Positions 51,783 through 63,901 of a DNA stretch of 64,000 bases are shown one piece after another. How positions within the stretch are numbered: position 1 is the stretch's first letter; each line of letters begins with the position of its first letter. The notes under the pieces are model-generated. The model ran no database searches and had not been told where the DNA came from. It saw only the letters and a program-made list of their open reading frames with translations. The DNA is taken from assembly GCA_900470195.1 (NCBI GenBank), contig UEIJ01000009.1, positions 1 to 64,000 of the forward strand. Reading direction: 5' to 3'. Origin of the DNA: Hyphomicrobiales bacterium. GTDB taxonomy: Bacteria; Pseudomonadota; Alphaproteobacteria; Rhizobiales; Rhizobiaceae. The translations under genes and the position numbers were made by a program.

Positions 51783-52573
51783 TATCCGGCCGTCCAGCCG
51801 CCATCGACAGGAATGGCGGCGCCGTTGATTTGCGCTGCCGCATCGCTTGCGAGGAAAGCGGCAACGGCACCGATCTGCGCTGTGGTGACGAATTCCTTCG
51901 TCGGCTGCTTGTCGAGCATCACTTCGCGGACCACGGTTTCGCGGTCCATATGATAGGCTTTCATCTGGTCCGGTATCTGCGCCTCGACGAGCGGGGTCAG
52001 AACATAACCGGGGCAGATGGAATTGGCGGTGATTTTGGCGGTTGCAAGTTCCAGCGCCAGTGTCTTGGTGAAACCGACAATGCCGTGCTTGGCGGCGACA
52101 TAAGCCGACTTGAACGGCGATGCGACGAGGCCGTGCGCAGAAGCGATATTGATGATACGGCCCCAGCCGTTCTTGCGCATATGCGGGATCGCGGCAGCCG
52201 ATGTGTGGAAGGTCGAAGTCAGATTGATTGCGATGATGCGGTCCCATTGCTCAGGCGGAAACTCTTCCACCGGCGATACATGCTGGATACCGGCGTTGTT
52301 GACGAGAACATCTGCGTTGCCGAACTGTTTCACGGTTGCCGCGATGAGTTCACGGCAGTGGTCGGGCTTCGACATGTCGGCTGCGATATAGACCACGCTG
52401 ACGCCATGCTCTTCGCCGAGCTTGCGTGCGAGTGCATGATCTTCGTCGCGGTCGGTGAAGGAATTTATCACGACGTTGTGTCCCGCCCCCGCCATTGCAT
52501 GGGCTATACCGAGGCCGATCCCGGAATTCGATCCGGTGATGATTGCGGTCTTGCGGGCAGATGCGTCGTTCAT
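51782..52573 (-). CDS. bdhA: 3-hydroxybutyrate dehydrogenase (SDR)
   Basis: Oxidises D-3-hydroxybutyrate to acetoacetate with NAD+. Its 263 residues are a short-chain dehydrogenase with TGSNSGIGLGIA (NAD loop, about 12-24), NNAGIQH at about 90, and YVAAKHGIVGFTKTLALE with the catalytic Tyr/Lys pair. The HVSPVEEFPPEQWD and SICPGYVLTPLVEAQI stretches are typical of bacterial D-3-hydroxybutyrate dehydrogenases. GAGGAGCCCGCC precedes the ATG at 52573. It may feed acetoacetate and thiolase carbon to the TCA cycle. Confidence 0.92.
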   Translation of the reverse strand: MNDASARKTAIITGSNSGIGLGIAHAMAGAGHNVVINSFTDRDEDHALARKLGEEHGVSVVYIAADMSKPDHCRELIAATVKQFGNADVLVNNAGIQHVSPVEEFPPEQWDRIIAINLTSTFHTSAAAIPHMRKNGWGRIINIASAHGLVASPFKSAYVAAKHGIVGFTKTLALELATAKITANSICPGYVLTPLVEAQIPDQMKAYHMDRETVVREVMLDKQPTKEFVTTAQIGAVAAFLASDAAAQINGAAIPVDGGWTAG

Positions 52574-52744
52574 TGGCGGGCTCCTCCTTATGGTCACGAC
52601 ATAATGAGAGGGCGACATTGCGTCGGCAAGCGATTATATAAAGCGAAAGCCGGATATACGCAGGCCCATAGAAATGCGGGCTCAGAGAATTGCAGACGTT
52701 GACATTCGGGTCGCGCTGCGCCACCTGAAAACAGGCACAGTTAA

Positions 52745-55272
<2,528 letters not shown>

Positions 55273-55282
55273 GGTTGTGCTC

Positions 55283-55325
55283 CTACAAACAAAATGGTTT
55301 TAAAATGAAACCATTTTGTTTGTAG
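55283..55325. promoter_or_regulatory. 18-bp perfect inverted repeat in MFS / HxlR gap
   Basis: Arms CTACAAACAAAATGGTTT (55283-55300) and its exact complement (55308-55325) are separated by TAAAATG. It begins 11 bases from the MFS start and ends 48 bases from the HxlR start. The AT-rich, paired form suits an HxlR operator. Confidence 0.85.
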
Positions 55326-55340
55326 CGAAAAAGGTTTTAT

Positions 55341-55359
55341 ATTGCAACCAGATTGCAAT
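55341..55359. promoter_or_regulatory. Second short dyad upstream of HxlR gene
   Basis: ATTGCAA CCAGA TTGCAAT: perfect 7-5-7 dyad 14 bases before the HxlR ATG. It may be a second operator half. Confidence 0.45.
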
Positions 55360-55372
55360 TTGTGGAGTGAAC

Positions 55373-55831
55373 ATGGTTCGGAAGAAAAGCCTGAAAGGCG
55401 ATTATTGCCCAAGCGCACGGGCTCTCGACGTGATCGGGGACTGGTGGTCGCTGCTGATCGTTCGCGAGGCTTTTGACGGTGTGACCCGATTCAGCGCCTT
55501 CCAGAGAAATCTCGGCATCGCCCGTAATATTCTTTCGGACCGTCTGCGCAAGCTGACGGGCGAGGAGATCATGGAATCCGTGCCGGACCCCAATGGCGGC
55601 GCGCATCAGGAATATCGCCTGACGGCAAAGGGACGCGATCTTCTGCCGGTAGTCGTCGCTCTGCGGCAATGGGGCGAGACACATCTGTTCGCGCCCGAAG
55701 AACCGCATTCACGGCTGGTGGACACTGTGTCGGGTCAAAACATTGCAAAGCTTGACGTGCGCGCGCAGGACGGGCGCGTACTTTCCGCCGATGATGTCGT
55801 TCTGATCAAGGTGCGCGAGGACGATCTCTGA
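55373..55831 (+). CDS. HxlR-family transcriptional regulator
   Basis: A 152-residue winged-helix regulator. CPSARALDVIGDWWSLLIVREAFDGVTRFSAFQRNLGIARNILSDRLRKLTGEEIM (about 12-65) is the diagnostic HxlR helix-turn-helix with a conserved cysteine at the start. HxlR proteins sense reactive or oxidised compounds through such cysteines in several cases. TGGAGTG precedes ATG 55373; the longer open frame would start inside the operator. It is divergent from the MFS gene. Confidence 0.9.
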   Translation: MVRKKSLKGDYCPSARALDVIGDWWSLLIVREAFDGVTRFSAFQRNLGIARNILSDRLRKLTGEEIMESVPDPNGGAHQEYRLTAKGRDLLPVVVALRQWGETHLFAPEEPHSRLVDTVSGQNIAKLDVRAQDGRVLSADDVVLIKVREDDL

Positions 55832-55845
55832 GTAGTTGTTTTTAC

Positions 55846-55993
55846 GCATGTCTTTCTCCCGAAACCGGTTCCTACTTTCGGGAGGCATGCTCCAGAGCGG
55901 TTCGTGTTTTAACGGAATCGTTGGAACCGCTCTATCTAACTGTTTTTACCGCATTTCCGGACGCAAAACCGTTCACACTTTTGCTGGAAATGC
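55846..55993. repeat. Three-hairpin composite repeat between HxlR gene and polyprenyl synthase
   Basis: Three palindromes follow one another: 55846-55890 (GCATG....CATGC, RIME-like 45 bp), 55894-55933 (AGAGCGGTTC....GAACCGCTCT) and 55951-55993 (GCATTTCC....GGAAATGC). It fills the convergent gap and its last two bases touch the polyprenyl synthase stop. The arrangement resembles a mosaic intergenic element of the RIME/Bru-RS type. Confidence 0.8.
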
Positions 55994-55994
55994 T

Positions 55995-56909
55995 CTAGCT
56001 CTGGCGTTCGGCGATGAAGCGGGCAGCCTGCTTCAGAATATCGGCATCCTTGCCGAACGGCGCCAGCAGGCTTTCCGCCTGGGCAACGAGGCCGGACAGC
56101 TGCTTGCGCGTCCAGTCGATGCCATGCAATGAAACCAGTGTGGCTTTTCCGGCGGCGGCATCCTTGCCGGTTGCCTTGCCCATGGCTTCCGCGTCGGCGG
56201 TCACATCAAGAAGGTCATCCGCCAGCTGGAAGGCAAGGCCGATGGCCGAGCCGAACTCAGCCATGCGCTCGCGATCTTCGGTGGATGCGTTGGCGATGAT
56301 GGCTCCCGCCTCGCAAGCGAAGCGGATCAACGCTCCGGTCTTCATCGCCTGCAGCGTGATGATACCGGCTTCGTCGGGCTTGCTGGTTTCGGCCATCAGA
56401 TCGAGAGCTTGTCCGCCTGCCATGCCTCCAAGGCCCGAGGCGCGCGCCAGCGCGGATACGAGCTGCACGCGGGTCGTTGCATCGAGATCGGTTTCATCCG
56501 AAGAGATTATGTCGAAGGCATAGGTCAGCAGGCTGTCGCCGGCCAAAATAGCCGCGGCTTCATCGAATGCCCTGTGCACGGTCGGCTGGCCGCGCCGCAG
56601 ATCGTCGTCATCCATAGCCGGCAGGTCATCATGGACGAGGGAATAGCAGTGAATGCATTCGAGTGCGGCAGCAACGCGCAGAACGGCATCGCCGCCCTTG
56701 CCGAACAAAGCGGCACTTTCGACAACCAGAAAAGGCCGGAGGCGCTTGCCGCCGTTCAGCACGCCATGGCGCATGGCGGCGAGCAGCCTTTCCGGACGGG
56801 CAATTTCTCCCGTCCGCAGGCGCTGGTCCAGAAGGCCGGTCAGTGCCATTTCCACTTCCATGGCACGAAGGTTGAGAGCGGCAGTGAAATCGGTCGACAG
56901 CTTTTCCAT
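55995..56909 (-). CDS. ispA: Polyprenyl (farnesyl/geranylgeranyl) diphosphate synthase
   Basis: Builds prenyl diphosphates from IPP and DMAPP. About 304 residues, with the first Asp-rich motif DDLPAMDDDDLRRG at about 94 and the second DDLLD near 224, GGKRLRPFLV near 53 and the Lys/Thr-type GxxK and GQ motifs around 160-180. Chain length (C15 or C20) is uncertain. ATG 56909 is preferred because the only longer start is a TTG without a clear ribosome-binding site. It is in the same broad pathway as ispG, 2 kb away but not in one operon. Confidence 0.88.
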   Translation of the reverse strand: MEKLSTDFTAALNLRAMEVEMALTGLLDQRLRTGEIARPERLLAAMRHGVLNGGKRLRPFLVVESAALFGKGGDAVLRVAAALECIHCYSLVHDDLPAMDDDDLRRGQPTVHRAFDEAAAILAGDSLLTYAFDIISSDETDLDATTRVQLVSALARASGLGGMAGGQALDLMAETSKPDEAGIITLQAMKTGALIRFACEAGAIIANASTEDRERMAEFGSAIGLAFQLADDLLDVTADAEAMGKATGKDAAAGKATLVSLHGIDWTRKQLSGLVAQAESLLAPFGKDADILKQAARFIAERQS

Positions 56910-57060
56910 GGCAAAGGGGATGGACGAAAGCGCCGGATTGGTCAACTGGGCACGTTGATCAGCACAGGCTTTTTCATTTGAACGTCACGAAACGGCACGT
57001 TCCGACTTGTTTCCCCGCCTGGATTATGGAATCCGGTTCAAACTTATTAAGGAATGGTTT

Positions 57061-57822
57061 ATGTCGCTTGAGGGAAGGCAGCAGGCGGTGGCAGTGGCAA
57101 AAATCATCATCAAGAGCAAGGATGGACGCAATTATCTGGCAGATCCCGTTTGGGGTGCCCGGATTGCCCTTGTGCTCAAGATTCTGGTGATTCTGGCCGT
57201 ATTGCCGATTTTGCTGCTCCTCATCTATTCCGTGCCCTTCGTCCGCCCGATCTCGACCCTGATGGTCAAGGACTATGTCCTGTTGCAGAATGTGGACCGG
57301 AGATGGGTCAGTATCGATGATGTTGCACCGGTTCTCGTCAATTCGGTGATGATGGCTGAGGACGGCCAGTTTTGCAGCCATGGCGGGGTGGACTGGCATC
57401 AGCTTGGGCTGGTGCTGGACGATGCGGGCGAGGGTGGTCCGAGCCGCGGCGCTTCCACGATCACCATGCAGACGGTAAAGAACCTCTTTCTCTGGAATGG
57501 ACGCTCCTACGTTCGCAAGGGGCTCGAATTTCCGCTGGCACTGGCCGCCGATGGGCTTCTGTCCAAAAAGCGCATAATGGAGATTTACCTCAACATCGCC
57601 GAATGGGGCCCCGGCATTTACGGGATCGAGGCCGCAGCCCAGCATTATTTCAAGCGCCCGGCAGGAAAACTCAACGCCCAGCAATCGGCGTTGCTCGCCG
57701 TCACCCTCCCCAACCCGGCATTGCGCAATCCCGCCAAACCGACGCGCAACATGCAGCGCATTGCCCGGATCGTGGCCGGACGCGCCGCGCGGTCGGGCCC
57801 CTATGTGGTTTGCGTGCAATAA
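57061..57822 (+). CDS. mtgA: Monofunctional peptidoglycan transglycosylase
   Basis: Polymerises lipid II into glycan strands. The 253 residues hold one membrane segment (about 35-58, LVLKILVILAVLPILLLLIY) and a GT51 domain with the catalytic glutamate in MMAEDGQFCSHGGVDW near 100, RGASTITMQTVKNLFLW near 145 and RKGLEFPLALAADGLLSKKRIMEIYLNIAEWGPG. AAGGAATGG precedes ATG 57061; the longer open frame has a weaker start. Function is by family; there is no transpeptidase domain. Confidence 0.93.
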   Translation: MSLEGRQQAVAVAKIIIKSKDGRNYLADPVWGARIALVLKILVILAVLPILLLLIYSVPFVRPISTLMVKDYVLLQNVDRRWVSIDDVAPVLVNSVMMAEDGQFCSHGGVDWHQLGLVLDDAGEGGPSRGASTITMQTVKNLFLWNGRSYVRKGLEFPLALAADGLLSKKRIMEIYLNIAEWGPGIYGIEAAAQHYFKRPAGKLNAQQSALLAVTLPNPALRNPAKPTRNMQRIARIVAGRAARSGPYVVCVQ

Positions 57823-57971
57823 ATCGATGATACGAAAAAAAGATAAGACTCCCGCTGGTCAAACGCCGTCAGAGCGTGTATAGGCACGTGACTTTCCGGA
57901 ATTTTGTCCGATGTGACAGGCTCTTCGGGGCCGTGCCGGACGTTTATTGACCGATCAGTGGAGCTGGATCC

Positions 57972-58151
57972 ATGGCAGTACCAAAACGAAAAACGTCTCC
58001 GTCGAAGCGCGGCATGCGCCGTTCGGCTGACGCTCTCAAGGCCCCGACCTATGTCGAGGACAAGAACTCGGGCGAACTTCGTCGTCCGCATCATATCGAT
58101 CTGAAGAGCGGTATGTATCGCGGCCGTCAGGTCCTCGAAGCCAAGGAATAA
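57972..58151 (+). CDS. rpmF: 50S ribosomal protein L32
   Basis: A 59-residue basic protein, [19 protein letters not shown]..., of the L32p family. The C-terminal [16 protein letters not shown] motif is typical of the alphaproteobacterial form without zinc-binding cysteines. GGAG at 57960-57963 precedes the ATG. It is a single-gene unit ending in a terminator. Its reading frame is shorter than the usual cut-off and easily missed. Confidence 0.97.
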   Translation: MAVPKRKTSPSKRGMRRSADALKAPTYVEDKNSGELRRPHHIDLKSGMYRGRQVLEAKE

Positions 58152-58186
58152 GTCTGACGCTGCATTGCAGCCGAACGACGGTTTTC

Positions 58187-58227
58187 AAAACGCCGTTTCC
58201 GTTTGTCGGGAGCGGCGTTTTCTTTTG
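58187..58227 (+). terminator. Intrinsic terminator after rpmF
   Basis: AAAACGCCG and CGGCGTTTT form a stem with a 17-base interior that can pair further with G-T pairs, ending in TTTTCTTTT. Confidence 0.75.
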
Positions 58228-58247
58228 TGCCAGCTTTCTGACGCATG

Positions 58248-58275
58248 AAAAAGGCCGCGTGAAGCGGCCTTTCCT
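58248..58275. terminator. Terminator after the GlcG/HbpS-like gene
   Basis: AAAGGCCGC and GCGGCCTTT pair around GTGAA, just beyond the stop of the minus-strand gene. Confidence 0.8.
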
Positions 58276-58295
58276 TGCGCATTTAACTTGTAGGA

Positions 58296-60096
<1,801 letters not shown>

Positions 60097-60117
60097 CTTT
60101 CGTTGTTATTGAAACAG

Positions 60118-60151
60118 GGCGGGCGGAGAAATAACTCCGTCCGCCTTTTTC
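60118..60151 (+). terminator. Intrinsic terminator after the thiolase gene
   Basis: GGCGGGCGGAG and CTCCGTCCGCC pair (one G-T) around AAATAA, followed by TTTTTCTTT. Confidence 0.88.
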
Positions 60152-60288
60152 TTTCCGCAATGGGGCGTTTGAAATCGGTGACGTCGGCAGGATGGAATTG
60201 CCGTAAACGTTAACGAAAACCGGTTGAGACGGCTGTCAAAGCCGCTTCAGGCTCGATTTTCTAGGGCTAACAACAGGCATCGCCCACC

Positions 60289-60349
60289 ATATGTTGTGAG
60301 AACAAAGGGAGAAAACTTGCAAATCAGCGATTCGTCGCCGATTCGTTCC
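60289..60349 (+). repeat. Direct repeat copy 1 upstream of helicase
   Basis: A unit of about 61 bases starting at ATATGTTG. Its last 26 bases (60324-60349, TCAGCGATTCGTCGCCGATT...) recur exactly at 60606-60631; the part before is partly conserved. Confidence 0.75.
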
Positions 60350-60569
60350 GGCTTTGGCCTGAAGGTTAACGAAAACCGGGTTTTCACTCGTTCCGGCATT
60401 AACGAAGTATCAGGAATGATTAAGATTTTCAGAGGAACCCTGTTGTCGTGGATCAGTCTGTTGACAGGTTTTGCTAAAGGTTAACGATCCCCGCCGTTTC
60501 GCGTCAGGAGAACACCGAAAAGCGGAACATTTGATTCATTATGTTGTGGGCGAGTGCGTGAGGCTTACT

Positions 60570-60631
60570 ATATGTTGCCGTGAACAAATGGCGAAGCTCC
60601 CGGAGTCAGCGATTCGTCGCCGATTCGTTCC
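60570..60631 (+). repeat. Direct repeat copy 2 upstream of helicase
   Basis: The second copy of the unit at 60289-60349, offset by 281-282 bases. The core 60606-60631 is identical; the first 35 bases match imperfectly (ATATGTTG, GAACAAA). Confidence 0.75.
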
Positions 60632-60813
60632 AGAGTCGTTCCAATTGTTAATCGACAAGTTATTGACCGGCTTCACATCAGCCATCGACATATCGGCGAT
60701 TGGCCCATTACTTAAACTTAACAGGAGCGCTTTCGGTGCAGGTCGTATAGTGCTATCGCAGAACCAGCATCCAGCCCGTAAAGGGCGCTTGTACCGGGAA
60801 TCCGATTATTGGC

Positions 60814-63800
60814 ATGAACCAACTCCCTGCCCATGATTTGCCGCTGACCCTGAGTGGCCGCGATGTGACTGCGGTGCTTGGGCCGACCAATACCGGCAAA
60901 ACGCATCTCGCCATCGAACGCATGCTGTCGCATGGAAGCGGCATGATCGGCCTGCCGCTGCGCCTGCTGGCGCGCGAGGTCTATAACCGCGTCGCGGAAC
61001 GGGTCGGTGCGGCCAATGTTGCGCTGGTGACGGGCGAGGAAAAGATCGTGCCGCCAGGTGCGCGCTATTCCGTCTGCACCGTCGAGGCCATGCCCCGCCG
61101 CACCGATGTGGCATTCGTCGCCATTGATGAGGTGCAACTGGCTGGCGATCTTGAGCGCGGCCATATTTTCACCGACCGTATCCTGCATCTGCGCGGGCGG
61201 CAGGAGACGCTGCTGCTCGGTGCCGGGACCATGCGCGGGATTCTGGAAAAGCTTCTGCGCGGCATCAATGTGGTGACGCGTCCGCGCTTGTCGCATCTGG
61301 CCTATGCCGGTTCCAAGAAGATTACGCGCCTGCCCAACCGTTCCGCCATCGTCGCGTTTTCCGCCGACGAGGTTTATGCGATTGCCGAACTGATCCGCCG
61401 CCAGCGCGGCGGGGCCGCAGTGGTCATGGGCGCGCTCAGCCCCCGGACCCGCAATGCCCAGGTTGAGCTTTACCAGTCGGGCGACGTCGATTTTCTGGTG
61501 GCGACCGATGCCATCGGCATGGGGCTCAATCTGGATGTGGATCATGTCGCATTCGCACAGAACCGCAAATTCGACGGTTATCAGTTCCGCGATCTGACGC
61601 CCGCTGAAGTGGGGCAGATCGCCGGGCGAGCAGGCCGGCATCTGCGTGACGGCACATTTGGCGTAACCGGGCAGGTGCATCCTTTCGACGAGGAACTGGT
61701 CGAACGGGTGGAAGCGCATAATTTCGATCCGGTGAAGGTTCTGCAATGGCGCACGGCGCGTTTCGACTTTTCGTCACTCGATTCCCTGCGATATTCTCTG
61801 GAAACGCCGGCGCCGGTCGAAGGACTGGCTAAGGCTTTGCCGGCTGTCGACCAACAAGCGCTTGAAAATTTGTCGAAAGACGAAGAGATTGTGCGGCTTG
61901 CGACGACACCGGCGCGGATTGAGCTTTTATGGGACGCCTGCGCGCTGCCTGACTATCGCAAGATCGCGCCGGCGCAGCATGCCGATATCATTGCAACCAT
62001 CTACCAGGATCTTGTCCGCCGAGGGAGCGTCGATGAAGATTATATGAGCGAACAGGTGCGCCGCGCCGACAGCACAGAGGGGGAAATCGACACCCTGTCG
62101 CATCGCGTGGCGCAAATCCGCACCTGGACTTTTGTGTCGCACAGGCCGGGATGGCTTGCTGATCCGACACACTGGCAGGAAAAGACGCGCGAAATTGAGG
62201 ACAGATTGTCCGACGCGCTGCATGAAAGGTTGACGAAACGCTTTGTAGACCGCAGGACAAGCGTGCTTATGAGGCGCCTGAGAGAGAATGCCATGCTTGA
62301 AGCAGAAATCAGCCCGGCCGGAGACGTGATTGTCGAAGGCCATAATGTCGGGCAACTGGAAGGATTCCGTTTTACCGCTGACGTTCAGGCCGAGGGGCCG
62401 GACGCCAAGGCGGTGAAGTCGGCTGCACAAAAGGCGCTGGCCGCCGAGTTCGAACGTCGCGCGGAGCGCTTTGCTGCTGCGCCGAACGGAGACTTCGCGC
62501 TGGGCTCGGATGGCGTCATGCGCTGGGTTGGCGCAACGGTCGCAACGCTGGTTGCGGGCGATGACCTGCTGAAGCCGCGCGCAGTGATCCTGGCTGACGA
62601 ACAGCTCACGGGAGCAGCGCGCGACAAGGTTGCCGCGCGCATCGACCGTTTCGTCGCACATCATATCGAGACCGTTCTGAAGCCGCTTACCGATCTGGCT
62701 GCCGCCGATGCCCTGACCGGCATGACGCGCGGTCTCGCATTCCAGATCGTCGAGAATCTGGGCATTCTTCCGCGCCGCGATGTGGCGGAGGAGGTGCGCG
62801 GTCTCGATCAGGATTCACGCGCGGCACTTCGCCGTCTTGGTGTGCGTTTCGGCGCCTATCACGTTTTCATGCCCATGCTGCTGAAGCCCGCTCCGGCTGG
62901 TCTCATCACGTTGCTCTGGGCACTGAAGAACGATGGTCGCGAACGCACCGGTTACGGCGATGTCGTGAATGTGCTGGCTGCTGGCCGCACCTCGGTTGTG
63001 GTCGATCCGGCTTTCGATCCGATGTTCTACCGTCTGGCAGGCTATCGCGTGCTTGGCCGCCGCGCCGTGCGCATCGACATTCTGGAACGTCTTGCCGATC
63101 TCATTCGCCCCGCGCTCGCCTGGCGTCCGGGTTCCGGTGCGCGTCCGGATGGCGCTTATGACGGCGGACGCTTCATCGTCACGCCCGCCATGATGTCCAT
63201 TCTGGGTGCAACGACCGAGGACATGGAGGAAATCCTGCGCAGCCTCGGTTATCGCCACGAGGCGATGGAAGCTGCTGCCGTGACGGCGAAGCTTGCCGAG
63301 CTAGACGCTTTCGCGGCTGAAGCTGCCGCCAAGGAAGCCGGCGTTTCGCCGGTTGCAGAAGCCGAAAAGCCCGCTGTCCCAGCCGCAGAACCCGTACCCG
63401 CGCCGGTTGTCGTTGCTGAGGCGGAGACCGAGGCCAAGGTGGACGAAGCTGCACCCGCGGCAGCGGAAGCGGCACCGGCTGGTGAAACAGCAGAAGCGGC
63501 GGCTGAAGAGCCAAAGCCTGTGCTTCTGTGGCGTCAGGGTCGCTTCGAGGGCCGTAACCGCAATCAGGACCAGAACCGCCAGCGTCAAAATCGCGGCAAC
63601 CAGAATCGCGGTCATCAGAACCGCGAGCAGGGTGGCGAGGTGCGCAAGTCCGAAGGCGCAGAGCAGCAGGCTCGCAATGATCGCGGCGGCAAGCGCTTCG
63701 ACAAGCAAAAGCGTCATGACGGCGAGAACAAGCGGGAAGGTGCCAATAAGGGTGAGTTCCGCAGCGGCAATCAGCGTCAGCAGAAGCGCGATCACGGCCA

Positions 63801-63900
63801 TCCGGCTGGCAAGCGCGTCGAGCAGGAGCGTCCTGCGCGCATCGATCCCGACTCGCCTTTCGCCAAGCTTCTGGCTCTGAAAGAACAGATGAAGAAGTAA
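60814..63900 (+). CDS. SUV3-like RNA/DNA helicase with long low-complexity tail
   Basis: A 1028-residue superfamily 2 helicase resembling the mitochondrial SUV3 type. Walker A GPTNTGKTHLAIERM is at about 23-37, DEVQLAGD near 105, LSPRTRNAQ near 209, VATDAIGMGLNLDVD near 229 and QIAGRAGRHLRDG near 268. After the helicase and a mostly helical middle region, residues from about 835 are Ala/Glu/Pro-rich and then a Asn/Arg/Gln-rich stretch (about 910-960) of RGG-like character. The SUV3 relatives of alphaproteobacteria are probably RNA helicases; function here is inferred. It is followed after one base by an S4 RNA-binding gene. Confidence 0.88.
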   Translation: MNQLPAHDLPLTLSGRDVTAVLGPTNTGKTHLAIERMLSHGSGMIGLPLRLLAREVYNRVAERVGAANVALVTGEEKIVPPGARYSVCTVEAMPRRTDVAFVAIDEVQLAGDLERGHIFTDRILHLRGRQETLLLGAGTMRGILEKLLRGINVVTRPRLSHLAYAGSKKITRLPNRSAIVAFSADEVYAIAELIRRQRGGAAVVMGALSPRTRNAQVELYQSGDVDFLVATDAIGMGLNLDVDHVAFAQNRKFDGYQFRDLTPAEVGQIAGRAGRHLRDGTFGVTGQVHPFDEELVERVEAHNFDPVKVLQWRTARFDFSSLDSLRYSLETPAPVEGLAKALPAVDQQALENLSKDEEIVRLATTPARIELLWDACALPDYRKIAPAQHADIIATIYQDLVRRGSVDEDYMSEQVRRADSTEGEIDTLSHRVAQIRTWTFVSHRPGWLADPTHWQEKTREIEDRLSDALHERLTKRFVDRRTSVLMRRLRENAMLEAEISPAGDVIVEGHNVGQLEGFRFTADVQAEGPDAKAVKSAAQKALAAEFERRAERFAAAPNGDFALGSDGVMRWVGATVATLVAGDDLLKPRAVILADEQLTGAARDKVAARIDRFVAHHIETVLKPLTDLAAADALTGMTRGLAFQIVENLGILPRRDVAEEVRGLDQDSRAALRRLGVRFGAYHVFMPMLLKPAPAGLITLLWALKNDGRERTGYGDVVNVLAAGRTSVVVDPAFDPMFYRLAGYRVLGRRAVRIDILERLADLIRPALAWRPGSGARPDGAYDGGRFIVTPAMMSILGATTEDMEEILRSLGYRHEAMEAAAVTAKLAELDAFAAEAAAKEAGVSPVAEAEKPAVPAAEPVPAPVVVAEAETEAKVDEAAPAAAEAAPAGETAEAAAEEPKPVLLWRQGRFEGRNRNQDQNRQRQNRGNQNRGHQNREQGGEVRKSEGAEQQARNDRGGKRFDKQKRHDGENKREGANKGEFRSGNQRQQKRDHGHPAGKRVEQERPARIDPDSPFAKLLALKEQMKK

Positions 63901-63901
63901 T

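Larger units (their letters stand above)
60097..60813. other. 717-base gap upstream of the helicase
   Basis: The gap holds the thiolase terminator, a direct duplication and several related short motifs. GTTAACGAAAACCGG occurs at about 60208 and 60364, and a further GGTTAACG near 60477. Frames at 60224-60484 and 60471-60836 have no protein support and lie across the repeats. The helicase promoter is probably here. Confidence 0.55.

Noticed and set aside
60224-60836. Two frames of 86 and 121 codons in the gap before the helicase
   Set aside because: They span the direct duplications, lack good starts and show no protein-like pattern.
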